Origin: Crossiella sp. SN42
GTDB taxonomy: Bacteria; Actinomycetota; Actinomycetes; Mycobacteriales; Pseudonocardiaceae
Assembly (NCBI RefSeq): GCF_023897065.1
Contig: NZ_JAMHIV010000035.1
Location: 1-64,000 of the forward strand
Direction of reading: 5' to 3'
DNA: 64,000 nt
Notes under the pieces: generated by a model
Told to the model about the DNA's origin: nothing
The model's database searches: none
Seen by the model: only the letters and a program-made list of their open reading frames with translations
Shown here: positions 46,269 to 55,840 of the stretch, one piece after another
How the letters are laid out: every line of letters starts with the position of its first letter
How positions within the stretch are numbered: the first letter of the stretch is position 1
Translations under genes and position numbers: made by a program

Positions 46269-47435
46269 ATGCCAGCCCCGGGTTCGAAGCGACGGACGTC
46301 CCTCATCGGGATGGTGGCGCTCGCCCTGCTGGTCTCCGGGTGCGCCAGCTTCCCCGAGGTGCGGCAGGCCGACTGGACCGAGCAGCCCCGGCTACAGCCC
46401 CAGGGCGCGCCGCCACCCGGTGGCGGTGGCGGCGGTGGGGGCGGCGGCCAGCAGCCCCCGACCCGGCCGAACACCCCGGTGCCGCCGCCGGACGGCTGCA
46501 AGGACTTCGACCCCTCGGTGGTCGCGACCTGCCTGGACCAGGTGGCCGCGGTCGCGGTGCTGCCAGACGGGCAGTCCGCGCTGGCCGCCGAGCGGGTCAG
46601 CGGGAAGATCCTGAAGGTGCAGCCGGGCAAGTCGCCGGAGGAGTTCGCCCGGATCCCGGTGGACGGGGCCGGCGGCGGCGGGCTGACCGGGCTCGCGCTC
46701 TCGCCCAGCTACGCCGAGGACGGGCTGGTCTTCGCCTACGTCACCACCGGCTCGGACAACCGGGTGGTGCGCATCGCCAAGGGCGACGGCCCCAAGCCGG
46801 TGCTCACCGGCATCCCGCGCGGCGGCCGCAACAACGGCGGCGCGCTGGCCAGGGACCGGACCGGGGCGCTGCTGGTGGCCACCGGCAACGCGGGCAACGG
46901 CGGCGCGGCGAGCGATCCGAACTCCCTGGCCGGGAAGGTCCTGCGGATCACCACCTCCGGCAAGCCCGCCGACGGCAACCCCAACGCCGGCAGCACGGTG
47001 GTGGCCACCGGCCTGACCAGCCCCGGCGGCATCTGCAGCACCACCGACCACCGCACCACCTGGGTCACCGACCGTACGGACAAGCAGGACGTGGTCTACA
47101 AGTTCGCCCTGGGCAAGCCCCTGGGCACCCCGGCCTGGACCTGGCCGGACCGCCCCGGCGTGGCAGGCTGCGCCGCCTACAGCGACCGCCTGTCAGTCGC
47201 GCTGACCACCGGCGCCGGCATGTTCAACCTGGCCGTGAGCAACACCGGCGCCTTCACCGGCCGCCCGGAAACCACCCTGAAGGGCACCTACGGCCAACTC
47301 GGCGGCGTGGACCTGGGCCCGGACGGCAACGCCTGGGTGGGCACGCTGAACAAGGCCGGCGGCAAGCCGGTGAGCAGCGACGACCGGGTGTTCGTGCTGC
47401 CGCCGCAGGGCGGTGGCACCGGCGGGAACGACTAG
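46269..47435 (+). CDS. lipoprotein with sugar-dehydrogenase-like beta-propeller (LppZ-like)
   Basis: This 388-residue exported lipoprotein has the lipobox ALLVSGC (Cys near residue 25), a Pro/Gly-rich linker with a long Gly run, and a glucose/sorbosone dehydrogenase-like propeller (LTGLALSPSYAEDGLVFAYV, GGRNNGGALARDRTGALLVA, LAGKVLRITTSG). The mycobacterial syntenic gene Rv3006 is lppZ, which has the same architecture. ATG at 46269 follows GGAG. Enzymatic activity is not established for LppZ; PQQ binding is only possible. Confidence 0.88.
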   Translation: MPAPGSKRRTSLIGMVALALLVSGCASFPEVRQADWTEQPRLQPQGAPPPGGGGGGGGGGQQPPTRPNTPVPPPDGCKDFDPSVVATCLDQVAAVAVLPDGQSALAAERVSGKILKVQPGKSPEEFARIPVDGAGGGGLTGLALSPSYAEDGLVFAYVTTGSDNRVVRIAKGDGPKPVLTGIPRGGRNNGGALARDRTGALLVATGNAGNGGAASDPNSLAGKVLRITTSGKPADGNPNAGSTVVATGLTSPGGICSTTDHRTTWVTDRTDKQDVVYKFALGKPLGTPAWTWPDRPGVAGCAAYSDRLSVALTTGAGMFNLAVSNTGAFTGRPETTLKGTYGQLGGVDLGPDGNAWVGTLNKAGGKPVSSDDRVFVLPPQGGGTGGND

Positions 47436-47440
47436 CCGGG

Positions 47441-47956
47441 TCAGTCCCACCACAGCACGACGGCAAGTCCGCGACGTGCGGCCTCGCCGTAGAAGTCGCG
47501 CAGGATGGCGTGCTGCCTGGCCAGTTGTCCAGCCAGATCGCCGACTGCTTCGCGCGCGATCCCACCCAGCGCGGCTTCGGCCTCCTCCGCGTTCGACGGC
47601 ACCGCGGCCTGGACCGTCGTGGGTGGCACGGCGCGCAACGCCTCGGCAACCTCGCCAACCCTCGATGCCTCCAGCGCCACAACCGGGTGTTCCCAGATCG
47701 TGCCGGGATGTTCCCGGTAGGCCGGGTTCACTTCTCCGTCACCGTCGAACCCGCGCCGGAGAACCGCCAGGGTCCGGGCATCGACCCCGGCCAGCGCCCA
47801 CGCTCGTGTCAGCGCGCCCGGCCACCAGTTCAGATCCAGGCGGTCCTCATCCGGCGTCGACGTGAACGAGCAGAGCTCATCCAGCGCCGCCACCGACTGG
47901 CGGCAGGCGGCCAGTCGCGTGGCGGGGATGCGGACCAGTTGCTGGGTGATGGCCAT
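47441..47956 (-). CDS. DUF1877 (YfbM-like) protein
   Basis: This 171-residue protein matches the YfbM/DUF1877 family. It has MAITQQLVRIPATRLAACRQ, a W-rich LDLNWWPGALTRAW, NPAYREHPGTIWEHPVVALE and the typical end GEAARRGLAVVLWWD. Function unknown in all members. The ATG at 47956 was chosen because upstream codons come from a 7-bp tandem repeat and are not protein-like. It is convergent with the lipoprotein gene with only 5 bp between. Confidence 0.85.
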   Translation of the reverse strand: MAITQQLVRIPATRLAACRQSVAALDELCSFTSTPDEDRLDLNWWPGALTRAWALAGVDARTLAVLRRGFDGDGEVNPAYREHPGTIWEHPVVALEASRVGEVAEALRAVPPTTVQAAVPSNAEEAEAALGGIAREAVGDLAGQLARQHAILRDFYGEAARRGLAVVLWWD

Positions 47957-48010
47957 ACGGTGCAGTATGGCGGGGGCTGCGCCGGCCAAGCGCGCGGTCG
48001 CGCGAGTCGA

Positions 48011-48142
48011 GCGGGCAGCGGGCAGCGGGCAGCGGGCAGCGGGCAGCGGGCAGCGGGCAGCGGGCAGCGGGCAGCGGGCAGCGGGCAGCGGGCAGCGGGC
48101 AGCGGGCAGCGGGCAGCGGGCAGCGGGCAGCGGGCAGCGGGC
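48011..48142. repeat. 7-bp tandem repeat, GCGGGCA x about 19
   Basis: Eighteen full perfect copies of GCGGGCA and six bases of a nineteenth form 132 bp without interruption, between the DUF1877 start and the gatB terminator. The period of 7 is not a multiple of 3, and translations give meaningless repeats in every frame, so it is noncoding. Such arrays usually vary in copy number by replication slippage. Confidence 0.98.
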
Positions 48143-48150
48143 GAGTATGG

Positions 48151-48198
48151 CGCGGCCCGTGTCGCCCGGGGTGGATGTCCCGGGCGGCACGGGCCGCG
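48151..48198 (-). terminator. long hairpin downstream of gatB
   Basis: A 20-bp stem with a single T-G pair and an 8-nt loop lies 24 bp past the gatB stop codon and immediately beside the 7-bp tandem repeat. Confidence 0.75.
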
Positions 48199-48222
48199 GT
48201 GCTGCTGTTGTCGCTGGTGGCG

Positions 48223-49734
48223 TTACTGCCCGCAGCGTTCCAGGACCAGTTCGCGGACGCGTTTGGCGTCGGCTTGGCCCTTGGTGGCCTTCATGACCGC
48301 GCCGACCACGGCGCCTGCCGCGGCGACCTTGCCGGAGCGGATCTTCTCGGCGATGTCGGGCTGGGCGGCCAGGGCCTCGTCGACCGCGGCGAGCAGGGCC
48401 GAGTCGTCGGAGACCACGACCAGGCCGCGGGCCTCGACCACGGCGTCGGGCTCGCCCTCGCCTGCCAGCACGCCGTCGACGACCTGGCGGGCCAGCTTGT
48501 TGGTCAGCTTGCCCTCGGTGACCATGGCGATCACCCTGGCCAGCTGGGCCGGGGTGATGGCCAGGTCAGCCAGCTCGACGCCCTGGGTGTTGGCCTGCTG
48601 GGAGAGGTAGGCCACCCACCAGGAGCGGGCCTCGTCCGGGGCGGCGCCCGCCTCGACGGTGGCCGCGACCAGCTCCAGCGCGCCCGCGTTGACCAGGTCG
48701 CGCAGTTCCGGGTCGGACAGCTTCCACTCGGCCTGGATCCGCTTGCGGCGCTGCCAGGGCAGCTCGGGCAGGGTCTGCGCGAGCTCGGCCACCCACTCCC
48801 GGGACGGGGCGATCGGCACCAGGTCGGGCTCCGGGAAGTACCGGTAGTCCTCGCTGGTCTCCTTGCGCCGTCCCGGCCGGGTGCTGCCGGTGGACTCGTC
48901 GAAGTGCCTGGTCTCCTGGACGACCTCGCCGCCGCTGGTCAGCACCGCGGCGTGCCTGCGCATCTCGAAGTGCACGGCCCGCTCGACGCTGCGCAGCGAG
49001 TTGACGTTCTTGGTCTCCGAGCGGGTGCCGAGCACGCTGCTGCCCTTGGGCATCAGCGAGACGTTCGCGTCGCAGCGCAGCGAGCCCTGGTCCATCCGCA
49101 CGTCCGAGACGTCCAGCGCCTTGAGCAGGTCGCGCAGCGCGCTGACGTAGGCGCGGGCCACCTCGGGCGCGCGTTCGCCGGTGCCGTGGATCGTCTTGGT
49201 GACGATCTCGATCAGCGGCACGCCCGCCCGGTTGTAGTCCAGCAGGGAGAACTCGGCGCCGTGGATGCGCCCGGTCGCGCCGCCCACGTGCAGCGACTTG
49301 CCGGTGTCCTCCTCCATGTGCGCGCGCTCGATCTCCACCCGGAAGATCTCACCGTCGTCGAGCACCACGTCCAGGTAGCCGTTGAAGGCGATCGGCTCGT
49401 CGTACTGCGAGGTCTGGAAGTTCTTCGGCATGTCGGGGTAGAAGTAGTTCTTCCGCGCGAACCGGCACCACTCCGCGATCTCGCAGTTGAGCGCGAGACC
49501 GATCCGGATGGCCGACTCGACCGCCTTGCCGTTGACCACCGGCAGCGCGCCGGGCAGGCCGAGGCAGGTCGGGCAGACCTGGGTGTTGGGCTCGGCCCCG
49601 AACTGTGTGGGGCAGCCGCAGAACATCTTGGTGTTGGTGTGCAGTTCGACGTGCACCTCCAGCCCCAGCACCGGGTCGAAGCGCTCGACCACGTCGGAGT
49701 AGGGCAGCAGTTCTGCCGTGACGTCAGTCGTCAT
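48223..49734 (-). CDS. gatB: Asp-tRNA(Asn)/Glu-tRNA(Gln) amidotransferase subunit B
   Basis: GatB phosphorylates the mischarged aminoacyl-tRNA so that ammonia from GatA can convert it. The 503-residue protein has [20 protein letters not shown], the zinc Cys pairs (CGCP and CPTCLGLPG), [29 protein letters not shown] and a C-terminal YqeY-like tail domain. ATG at 49734. It overlaps the end of a small 89-residue gene by 11 bp, forming the operon gatC-gatA-small gene-gatB. Confidence 0.97.
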   Translation of the reverse strand: MTTDVTAELLPYSDVVERFDPVLGLEVHVELHTNTKMFCGCPTQFGAEPNTQVCPTCLGLPGALPVVNGKAVESAIRIGLALNCEIAEWCRFARKNYFYPDMPKNFQTSQYDEPIAFNGYLDVVLDDGEIFRVEIERAHMEEDTGKSLHVGGATGRIHGAEFSLLDYNRAGVPLIEIVTKTIHGTGERAPEVARAYVSALRDLLKALDVSDVRMDQGSLRCDANVSLMPKGSSVLGTRSETKNVNSLRSVERAVHFEMRRHAAVLTSGGEVVQETRHFDESTGSTRPGRRKETSEDYRYFPEPDLVPIAPSREWVAELAQTLPELPWQRRKRIQAEWKLSDPELRDLVNAGALELVAATVEAGAAPDEARSWWVAYLSQQANTQGVELADLAITPAQLARVIAMVTEGKLTNKLARQVVDGVLAGEGEPDAVVEARGLVVVSDDSALLAAVDEALAAQPDIAEKIRSGKVAAAGAVVGAVMKATKGQADAKRVRELVLERCGQ

Positions 49735-49993
49735 CGCCGTCGTCCTCCCAGTCGGACAGGATGTCCCGCTTGAGCAGCTCGGACTGGAGCACCATCGTGC
49801 CGAGCAGTTCCTCGTCGTTGATCCCGGCGGTGCGCCGGGTGCACCAGGTGGGCGTGCCACTGGCGTCCAGGCACTTCACCACGGCGAGTGCCTCGATCGG
49901 GGTCCAGCCGTCGGGCAGCGGGAACAGTTCGAGTCCCCGCAGCACCTGGCCGACCGATTGGCGGGTGTCCTCCCGCTCACTGCGTTCGCTCAC
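49724..49993 (-). CDS. uncharacterised 89-residue protein inside the gatCAB operon
   Basis: It is translated between gatA and gatB, overlapping gatA by GTGA and gatB by 11 bp, so its synthesis is tied to the amidotransferase. The sequence has a compact middle ([40 protein letters not shown]), a helical segment [20 protein letters not shown] and an acidic end WEDDGDDD. No domain is recognised. It has a length and reading-frame quality consistent with a real protein. The mycobacterial operon has pfkA at this place instead. Confidence 0.75.
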   Translation of the reverse strand: MSERSEREDTRQSVGQVLRGLELFPLPDGWTPIEALAVVKCLDASGTPTWCTRRTAGINDEELLGTMVLQSELLKRDILSDWEDDGDDD

Positions 49994-51513
49994 CGCACGC
50001 CCGCCGCGAGGTCCGGCACCCGGTGGATCTGCGCACCGCCCTCGGCGTCGTTGCGCGCGACCTCGTAGGCCGCGGCCACCCGGTACATCCGCTCGTCGGC
50101 CAGCGCGGGCGCCATGATCTGCAAGCCGACCGGCAGCCCGTCCTCGTCGGAGAGGCCGCTGGGCACGCTCATCGCCGCGTTGCCCGCCAGGTTGGACGGG
50201 ATGGTGCACAGGTCGGCCAGGTACATCGCCATCGGGTCGGCGGTGCGCTCGCCGAGCCGGAACGCCGTGGTCGGCGTCGTCGGCGAGATCAGCACGTCGA
50301 CCTGCTCGAACGCGCTGGTGAAGTCGCGCGAGATGAGGGTGCGGACCTTCTGCGCCGAGCCGTAGTAGGCGTCGTAGTACCCGGCGGAGAGCGCGTAGGT
50401 GCCCAGGATCACCCGGCGCTTGACCTCGGGGCCGAAGCCGGCCTCACGGGTGAGCGACATGACCTGCTCGGCGTCCAGCGCCGGGTCCTCGCCGCCGACC
50501 CGCAGGCCGTAGCGCATGGCGTCGAAGCGGGCCAGGTTGGAGGAGCACTCGCTCGGCGCGATCAGGTAGTAGGCGGGCAGCGCGTAGGTGAAGTTCGGGC
50601 AGGAGACCTCCACGACCTCCGCGCCCAGCTTCTCCAGGGTGGCCACCGCGGCCTCGAAGGAGCGCAGCACGCCGGGCTGGTAGCCGTCGCCGCTGAACTC
50701 GCTGACCACGCCGATGCGCAGGCCGCTGAGGTCACCGTTGGCGCCCTGGCGGGCGGCCGCGACCACCGGCGGGACCGGCACGTTCAGCGAGGTGGAGTCG
50801 AGCGGGTCGTGCCCGGCGATGACCTCGTGCAGCAGCGCCGCGTCCAGCACGGTGCGGGCGCAGGGCCCCGCCTGGTCCAGTGAGGAGGAGAAGGCGACCA
50901 GGCCGTAGCGGGACACGCCGCCGTAGGTGGGCTTGACGCCGACGGTGCCGGTGACCGCGCCCGGCTGGCGGATCGAGCCGCCGGTGTCGGTGCCGATGGC
51001 CAGCGGGGCCTGGAAGGCGGCCAGCGCGGCCGAGGAGCCGCCGCCGGAGCCGCCGGGGATGCGGTCGAGGTCCCACGGGTTGTGCGTGGGGCCGTAGGCG
51101 GAGTTCTCGGTGGAGGAGCCCATCGCGAACTCGTCCATGTTGGTCTTGCCGAGGATGACCACGCCCGCCTCGCGCAGCCGCCGGGTGACGGTGGCGTCAT
51201 ACGGCGGGATCCAGCCCTCCAGCATCTTGGAGCCGCAGGTGGTGGGCACGCCCTTGGTGGTGAGCACGTCCTTGAGCGCCAGCGGCACCCCGGCCAGCGG
51301 CGAGGCCGGGGCCTCACCCGCGGCGATGGACTTGTCCACGGCCTCGGCTGCGGCCAGCGCGCCCTCGGAGTCCACGTGCAGGAAGGCGTGCACGGCGCCG
51401 TCGACCGCGGCCACGCGGTCCAGGTGCGCCTTGGCGACCTCCACCGCGGAGACCTCACGCGAGTGGATCTTGCCGGCCAGTTCGGCCGCGGTGAGCCTGG
51501 TCAGGTCGGTCAT
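49990..51513 (-). CDS. gatA: Asp-tRNA(Asn)/Glu-tRNA(Gln) amidotransferase subunit A
   Basis: This 507-residue amidase-signature subunit hydrolyses glutamine. The Ser-cisSer-Lys triad lies in [20 protein letters not shown] (Lys), [20 protein letters not shown] (cis-Ser) and [16 protein letters not shown] (nucleophile Ser). It follows gatC by one base. With GltX and tRNA-Gln in this window it supplies Gln-tRNA(Gln) by transamidation. Confidence 0.98.
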   Translation of the reverse strand: MTDLTRLTAAELAGKIHSREVSAVEVAKAHLDRVAAVDGAVHAFLHVDSEGALAAAEAVDKSIAAGEAPASPLAGVPLALKDVLTTKGVPTTCGSKMLEGWIPPYDATVTRRLREAGVVILGKTNMDEFAMGSSTENSAYGPTHNPWDLDRIPGGSGGGSSAALAAFQAPLAIGTDTGGSIRQPGAVTGTVGVKPTYGGVSRYGLVAFSSSLDQAGPCARTVLDAALLHEVIAGHDPLDSTSLNVPVPPVVAAARQGANGDLSGLRIGVVSEFSGDGYQPGVLRSFEAAVATLEKLGAEVVEVSCPNFTYALPAYYLIAPSECSSNLARFDAMRYGLRVGGEDPALDAEQVMSLTREAGFGPEVKRRVILGTYALSAGYYDAYYGSAQKVRTLISRDFTSAFEQVDVLISPTTPTTAFRLGERTADPMAMYLADLCTIPSNLAGNAAMSVPSGLSDEDGLPVGLQIMAPALADERMYRVAAAYEVARNDAEGGAQIHRVPDLAAGVR

Positions 51514-51514
51514 G

Positions 51515-51811
51515 TCAGGCCTCCCCGAGGATGCGCGGCACGCGGAACCGGCCGTCCTCGGCCGCGGGCGCCGCGGCGAGCGCGTCCTCCCTGGGCAGCG
51601 AGGGGGTGATCTCGTCGGCGCGGAAGACGTTGGTCAGCGGCACGGAGTGCGAGGTCGGCGGGACGTCCTCGGCGGCTACCTCGCCGACCTTGGCCACCGC
51701 CTGGATGATGCCGTCCAACTGGCCGGCGAACAGGTCCAGTTCGGCATCGGTGACGGCGAGCCTGGCCAGCCTGGCCAGGTGCGCTACCTCGTCGCGCGAG
51801 ATGGTGGGCAC
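51515..51811 (-). CDS. gatC: Asp-tRNA(Asn)/Glu-tRNA(Gln) amidotransferase subunit C
   Basis: This 98-residue scaffold subunit stabilises GatA-Gat[41 protein letters not shown] and [18 protein letters not shown] match GatC along its whole length. GTG at 51811. First gene of the operon. Confidence 0.96.
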   Translation of the reverse strand: MPTISRDEVAHLARLARLAVTDAELDLFAGQLDGIIQAVAKVGEVAAEDVPPTSHSVPLTNVFRADEITPSLPREDALAAAPAAEDGRFRVPRILGEA

Positions 51812-51999
51812 TGGTGGACTCCCTGAAAGTTGCTGCCCGGATGCGGGGCTTCGTTGCGGGCTGAGTCTATGGCGCGGGCCGTCACGGCCCCGAACGGGTT
51901 GTTGGTCTGGCCGTCACGCTGTGGATAACTGGACGGGTTCTCTCGACATGTGGACGGCGGAGTCGGTGTTGTCGGCCGGGTCTGCGACAATCGGCGGCC

Positions 52000-52653
52000 G
52001 TGTCCTTCCTGATCCGCGTGCAGCTTCCCGACCGTCCCGGCACTCTGGGGGCGGTCGCGTCGGCGCTCGGTGAGATCGGGGCCGACATTCTGAGCGTGGA
52101 CGTGGTCGAACGCGGTGTCGGCGTGGCCATCGACGACCTGGTGGTGGAGCTGCCCTCGGGCCGGTTGCCGGACGTGCTGATCACCGCGGCCGAGTCGGTC
52201 GAGGGCGTCGAGGTGGACGCGGTGCGGCCCTACGCCGGCATCCTCAACACCCACCGCGAGCTGGAGCTGGTGGAGGAGATCGCCGCCGAGCCGCGCAAGG
52301 GCCTTGAGGTCTTCACCGAGGGCGTGCCGCGGATCATCCGGGCCGGCTGGGCCGTGGTGGTCGGCAACAACGGCGACGGCCCGTACCGGCTGGCCGCCAG
52401 CAGCGCGGCCCCGGAGACCAAGGCGATCGACCTGCCCTGGCTGCCGCTGGCCAAGGCGACCATCCTGGACGGCGAGGAGCCGTGGGTGCCCGAGACCTGG
52501 CAGGAGCTGGGCACCGAGCTGGCGGCCACCCCGCTGGGCAACCCGGACCGGGTGCTGCTGGTGGGGCGGCCGGGCGGGCCGATGTTCCGGGCGGCCGAGG
52601 TGGCGCGGCTGGCGCACCTGGCCGGGATCGTCGCGGTGGTCCTGCCCGACTAA
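52000..52653 (+). CDS. ACT-domain protein (Rv3013-like)
   Basis: This 217-residue protein has an N-terminal ACT domain (FLIRVQLPDRPGTLGAVASA, LGEIGADILSVDVVERG) and a C-terminal region with GPYRLAASSAAPETKAIDLP. ACT domains bind amino acids, so a sensing role is plausible but unproven. The gene is divergent from gatC, as Rv3013 is in mycobacteria. GTG at 52000 has GACAAT eight bases upstream, as in ppk, suggesting a leaderless transcript. Confidence 0.88.
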   Translation: MSFLIRVQLPDRPGTLGAVASALGEIGADILSVDVVERGVGVAIDDLVVELPSGRLPDVLITAAESVEGVEVDAVRPYAGILNTHRELELVEEIAAEPRKGLEVFTEGVPRIIRAGWAVVVGNNGDGPYRLAASSAAPETKAIDLPWLPLAKATILDGEEPWVPETWQELGTELAATPLGNPDRVLLVGRPGGPMFRAAEVARLAHLAGIVAVVLPD

Positions 52654-52758
52654 CGCGGGCTGACCGGCGGTCACGCGGCCCGGTAGCGCCTGCGGCGCGG
52701 CTTGGCGTCTGCCGGATTGCAGACGCGGCGGGCCGGTCCCCGGCGCGAGCCTGGGCCG

Positions 52759-54177
52759 GTGACCAAGACACTTCGCCTGCTCGCGGTGGCGGCCGGTGCG
52801 GCCGTGGCCGTCCTGCACGCCCCGCCCGCGACCGCCACACCCGCGCTGACCTGGCGGGACTGCGACTCCGGCGTCCAGTGCGCCGAGCTGTCCGTACCTG
52901 CTGACCACGCCAACCCGCGCGGGTCCCGCTTCGACCTCGCGCTGGCCCGCTATCCCGCCAAGGACCCGGCCACCCGCCTCGGCTCCATCGTGGTCAACCC
53001 CGGCGGACCGGGCGCCTACCTGCACCTGTTGCCGCAGCTGGGCGGGCAGTTCGCCGAGCTGACCCAGTGGTTCGACGTGGTGCTGTTCGACCCGCGCGGG
53101 ATGGGGCGCAGCGCCGGGATCACCTGCCCGACCGGCGCGCCGATCCCGCTGGAGTGGGCCTTCCCGGACGAGGCCGCCTACCGCGCGCAGGTGGCGCGCA
53201 GCCGGGAGTTCGGCGCGGGCTGCGCCGAGGCCGCCGGGCCGCTGGCCGGGAAGCTGGACAGCAGGCAGGTCGCGCACGACCTGGACGCGATCAGGGCCGC
53301 ACTGGGCGAGTCCAAGCTGCGGTACCTGGGCAACTCCTACGGCACCGTGTTCGGCCAGGCCTACCTGTCCCTGTTCCCGCACCGGTCCGGGCGGTTCTTC
53401 CTGGACAGCGTGTACGACCACACCAACCGCTCGCAGCGGGACTGGGTGAGTTCGCGGGCCGAGGTGGCCGAGCGGAACCTGCACCGCTTCGGCGACTGGT
53501 GCGCGCGCACGCCGGACTGCGCGCTGCACGGGCGCGACCTGGTCAAGGTGTGGACGGACCTGGTGGCGCGGGCCGAGCGGCAGCCGATCCCGGCGCCCGG
53601 CGCGAAGTTCGGCGGGCCAGGCACCGCGGCGCGGATCGTCTCCAGCACGCACTCGGACTTCGAGCGGGACTGGCCGCGACTGGCCCAGGCGATCGCCGAG
53701 GCGGACGCCGGTGATGCCAGCAAGCTGGTCGGCGTGCCCGAGATCCCGGTGGAGACCGATGTGAACCGGCAGATCAACTGCGCGGACTTCCCCTACGCCA
53801 CCGACTACCGCGAGGTGAGCCGGATCGTGGCCGGGATCAGGGCCACCGTGGCCCCGCTGCTGGGCTGGCGGCACGCCTGGGTCAACGTGCTCAAGTGCGC
53901 CGGGCTGCCCGAGGTCAGCGGCTTTGCCCCGCAACCGATCCCGCCCGCGCACCGGCCGCCCGCGCTGCTCGCCGACGGCATCCACGACTCGGTGACCACG
54001 GTGGACTACGGGCGGCGGGTGACCGCGCAGCTGCCCGGTTCCCGGCACATCGCGGTGGTGGGCGGGCACGCCAACTACCTCTACGCGGGCAACCACTGCC
54101 TGCGCGGGCACGTGCACCGCTACCTCACCACCGGCGCGCTGCCGCCGGCCGGCCTGACCTGTCCGGCGAACACCTGA
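52759..54177 (+). CDS. secreted alpha/beta-hydrolase peptidase (S33, tripeptidyl-aminopeptidase-like)
   Basis: This 472-residue protein has a Sec signal peptide (LRLLAVAAGAAVAVLHAPPA) and the fold of SlpD/Tap-like exported peptidases. VVNPGGPGAYLHLLPQLGGQ, VLFDPRGMGRSAG, the nucleophile Ser in RYLGNSYGTVFGQAYL, and an Asp and His near the C-terminus (LLADGIHDSVTTVDYG, VGGHANYLYAGNH) form the triad. Characterised relatives remove tripeptides from secreted proteins. GTG at 52759. The histidine kinase gene starts 11 bp downstream. Confidence 0.9.
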   Translation: MTKTLRLLAVAAGAAVAVLHAPPATATPALTWRDCDSGVQCAELSVPADHANPRGSRFDLALARYPAKDPATRLGSIVVNPGGPGAYLHLLPQLGGQFAELTQWFDVVLFDPRGMGRSAGITCPTGAPIPLEWAFPDEAAYRAQVARSREFGAGCAEAAGPLAGKLDSRQVAHDLDAIRAALGESKLRYLGNSYGTVFGQAYLSLFPHRSGRFFLDSVYDHTNRSQRDWVSSRAEVAERNLHRFGDWCARTPDCALHGRDLVKVWTDLVARAERQPIPAPGAKFGGPGTAARIVSSTHSDFERDWPRLAQAIAEADAGDASKLVGVPEIPVETDVNRQINCADFPYATDYREVSRIVAGIRATVAPLLGWRHAWVNVLKCAGLPEVSGFAPQPIPPAHRPPALLADGIHDSVTTVDYGRRVTAQLPGSRHIAVVGGHANYLYAGNHCLRGHVHRYLTTGALPPAGLTCPANT

Positions 54178-54188
54178 AGACTGGCCGC

Positions 54189-55211
54189 ATGAACGACGCC
54201 ACGCTGGCCGGCATCGCCTTCCTCGCCCTGCTCGGCGGGGTGCTGCTGGAACGCGGCGAGCTGTCCTGGCCGCCGGTGCTGCTCAGCCTGGCACTGAGCC
54301 TGCCGCTGGTGCTGCGCCGCCGGTACCCGGTGGCGGTGGCGGTGGCCTGCGCGGCGGTGGCCTTCGTCGGCACCGGGCTGCCCGGCTGGTCGGGACGCAC
54401 CGTGGCCGCGGCCGCGTTCTGCTCGGCGGTCTACCACCGCGGCGAGCGGTTCGGGCCGGTGGTGGCGCTGTCGGTGGGCTGGACGGTGCTCTACGGGCTC
54501 AGCGCGCCCGCGCCGCCCAGCACACCGGTGCTCACCGAGGCGGTGCTGCTGGGCCTGGCGCCGGTCGCGGCCGGGGTGGCGCTGCGGCTGCACCGGGAAC
54601 GGGTGCGCTCGGCGGTCGCGCTGCGGCAGGCGGAGCTGGCCAGGGTGGTGGCGGACGAGCGGCTGCGCATCGCCAGGGACGTGCACGACGCGGTCGGCCA
54701 CCACCTGACCGCGATCCGGTTGCAGGCCATGGCGGCCCGGCGGGTGCCCGAGGCCGCGCCCGCCGCGCTGACGCTGATCACCGACCTGTCCGCCACCGCG
54801 CTGACCGAGACCAGGGGCCTGCTGGCCGAGCTGCGCGAGGACCCGGGGCTGGGCCAGGTGACCGAGCTGGCCGCCCGGCTGGCCAGGGGCGGGCCGCGGA
54901 TCACCGTGCGGGGCTTGGAGATCGGAGTGCCGGAGCTGGTGGGGCGGCACGCCTACCGGATCGTGCAGGAGGCGCTGACCAACGTGCTGCGGCACGCCGC
55001 GGCCACGGAGGTCGAGGTGGAGCTGCGCCGGACCGGGACGGAGCTGGTGATCACGGTGCGCGACAACGGCCGGAGCGCGGGCGAGCCCCGGCCCGGCCAC
55101 GGTCTGCGCGGGCTGACCGAGCGGGCCGCACTGCTCGGCGGCACCTGCACCGCCGGGCCGACCGGCGACGGCTGGCTGGTGCGGGCCGTATTGCCCTGGG
55201 AGCCGCGATGA
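54189..55211 (+). CDS. NarL-type sensor histidine kinase
   Basis: This 340-residue membrane kinase has a hydrophobic N-terminal half with several membrane segments (LAGIAFLALLGGVLLERG, PPVLLSLALSLPLVL, VAVACAAVAFVGTG). A HisKA_3 dimerisation motif follows (ERLRIARDVHDAVGHHLTAI, phosphoacceptor His in DVHD), then a HATPase domain (RIVQEALTNVLRHA, ITVRDNGR, GHGLRGLTERAALLGG). It overlaps its response regulator by ATGA. The signal is unknown. Confidence 0.94.
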   Translation: MNDATLAGIAFLALLGGVLLERGELSWPPVLLSLALSLPLVLRRRYPVAVAVACAAVAFVGTGLPGWSGRTVAAAAFCSAVYHRGERFGPVVALSVGWTVLYGLSAPAPPSTPVLTEAVLLGLAPVAAGVALRLHRERVRSAVALRQAELARVVADERLRIARDVHDAVGHHLTAIRLQAMAARRVPEAAPAALTLITDLSATALTETRGLLAELREDPGLGQVTELAARLARGGPRITVRGLEIGVPELVGRHAYRIVQEALTNVLRHAAATEVEVELRRTGTELVITVRDNGRSAGEPRPGHGLRGLTERAALLGGTCTAGPTGDGWLVRAVLPWEPR

Positions 55212-55840
55212 TCCGGGTGCTGCTGGCCGACGACCAGCAGCCGGTGCGCGCGGCGCTGCGCCTGCTGCTGGACGCCGAGCCCGACATCGAGGTCGTCGGC
55301 GAGGCGGCCAACGGCGCGGAGGCGGTGCACCTGACCCGCTGGCGGCGGCCGGACGTGGTGCTGATGGACATCCGGATGCCGCACCAGGACGGCCTGACCG
55401 CGATCGAGGAGCTGGCCGGGAGTTCGGCGCGCATCCTGGTGCTCACCACCTTCGACCTGGACGACTACCTCTACCGCGCGCTGCGGGCAGGCGCGGCCGG
55501 ATTTTTGTTGAAGGACAACGATCCCGAGCTGCTGACCACGGCGATCCGGGCCGTGCACGGCGGGCACGGGCTGATCGACCCGAAGGTCACCAGCGGGCTG
55601 ATCCGGCGCTTCGCCGAGCTGGCCCCCGCGCCGCCCGGCCCGGAGCTGGCCACGCTGACCGACCGGGAGCGGGAGGTGCTGCGGGCGCTGGCGCGCGGGC
55701 TGAGCAACGCCGAGATCGCGGCCGAGCTGGCGGTGGGCGAGGGCACGGTGAAGACCCACGTGGCCAGGGTGCTGGCCAAGCTCGGGCTGCGCACCAGGGT
55801 GCACGCGGTGATCTACGCGCACGAGCACGACCTTGGCTAG
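55208..55840 (+). CDS. NarL-type response regulator
   Basis: This 210-residue regulator has a receiver (RVLLADDQQPVRAALRLLL, phosphoacceptor Asp in VVLMDIRMPHQDGL, Thr in VLTTFDLDDY, Lys in GFLLKDN) and a LuxR-type helix-turn-helix (LTDREREVLRALARGLSNAE, VGEGTVKTHVARVLAKLGLR). All phosphorylation residues are intact. It is coupled to the kinase and overlaps the convergent NmrA-like gene by 4 bp. Confidence 0.95.
   Translation: MIRVLLADDQQPVRAALRLLLDAEPDIEVVGEAANGAEAVHLTRWRRPDVVLMDIRMPHQDGLTAIEELAGSSARILVLTTFDLDDYLYRALRAGAAGFLLKDNDPELLTTAIRAVHGGHGLIDPKVTSGLIRRFAELAPAPPGPELATLTDREREVLRALARGLSNAEIAAELAVGEGTVKTHVARVLAKLGLRTRVHAVIYAHEHDLG

Noticed and set aside
48011-48142. Possible CRISPR-like or coding repeat
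   Set aside because: The unit is 7 bp with no spacers, and translations give only meaningless periodic peptides, so it is a simple tandem repeat.
45134-48610. A 1158-codon + strand frame spanning several genes
   Set aside because: It runs antisense or out of frame through the dehydrogenase, lipoprotein and DUF1877 genes and through the 7-bp repeat; the product is low complexity.
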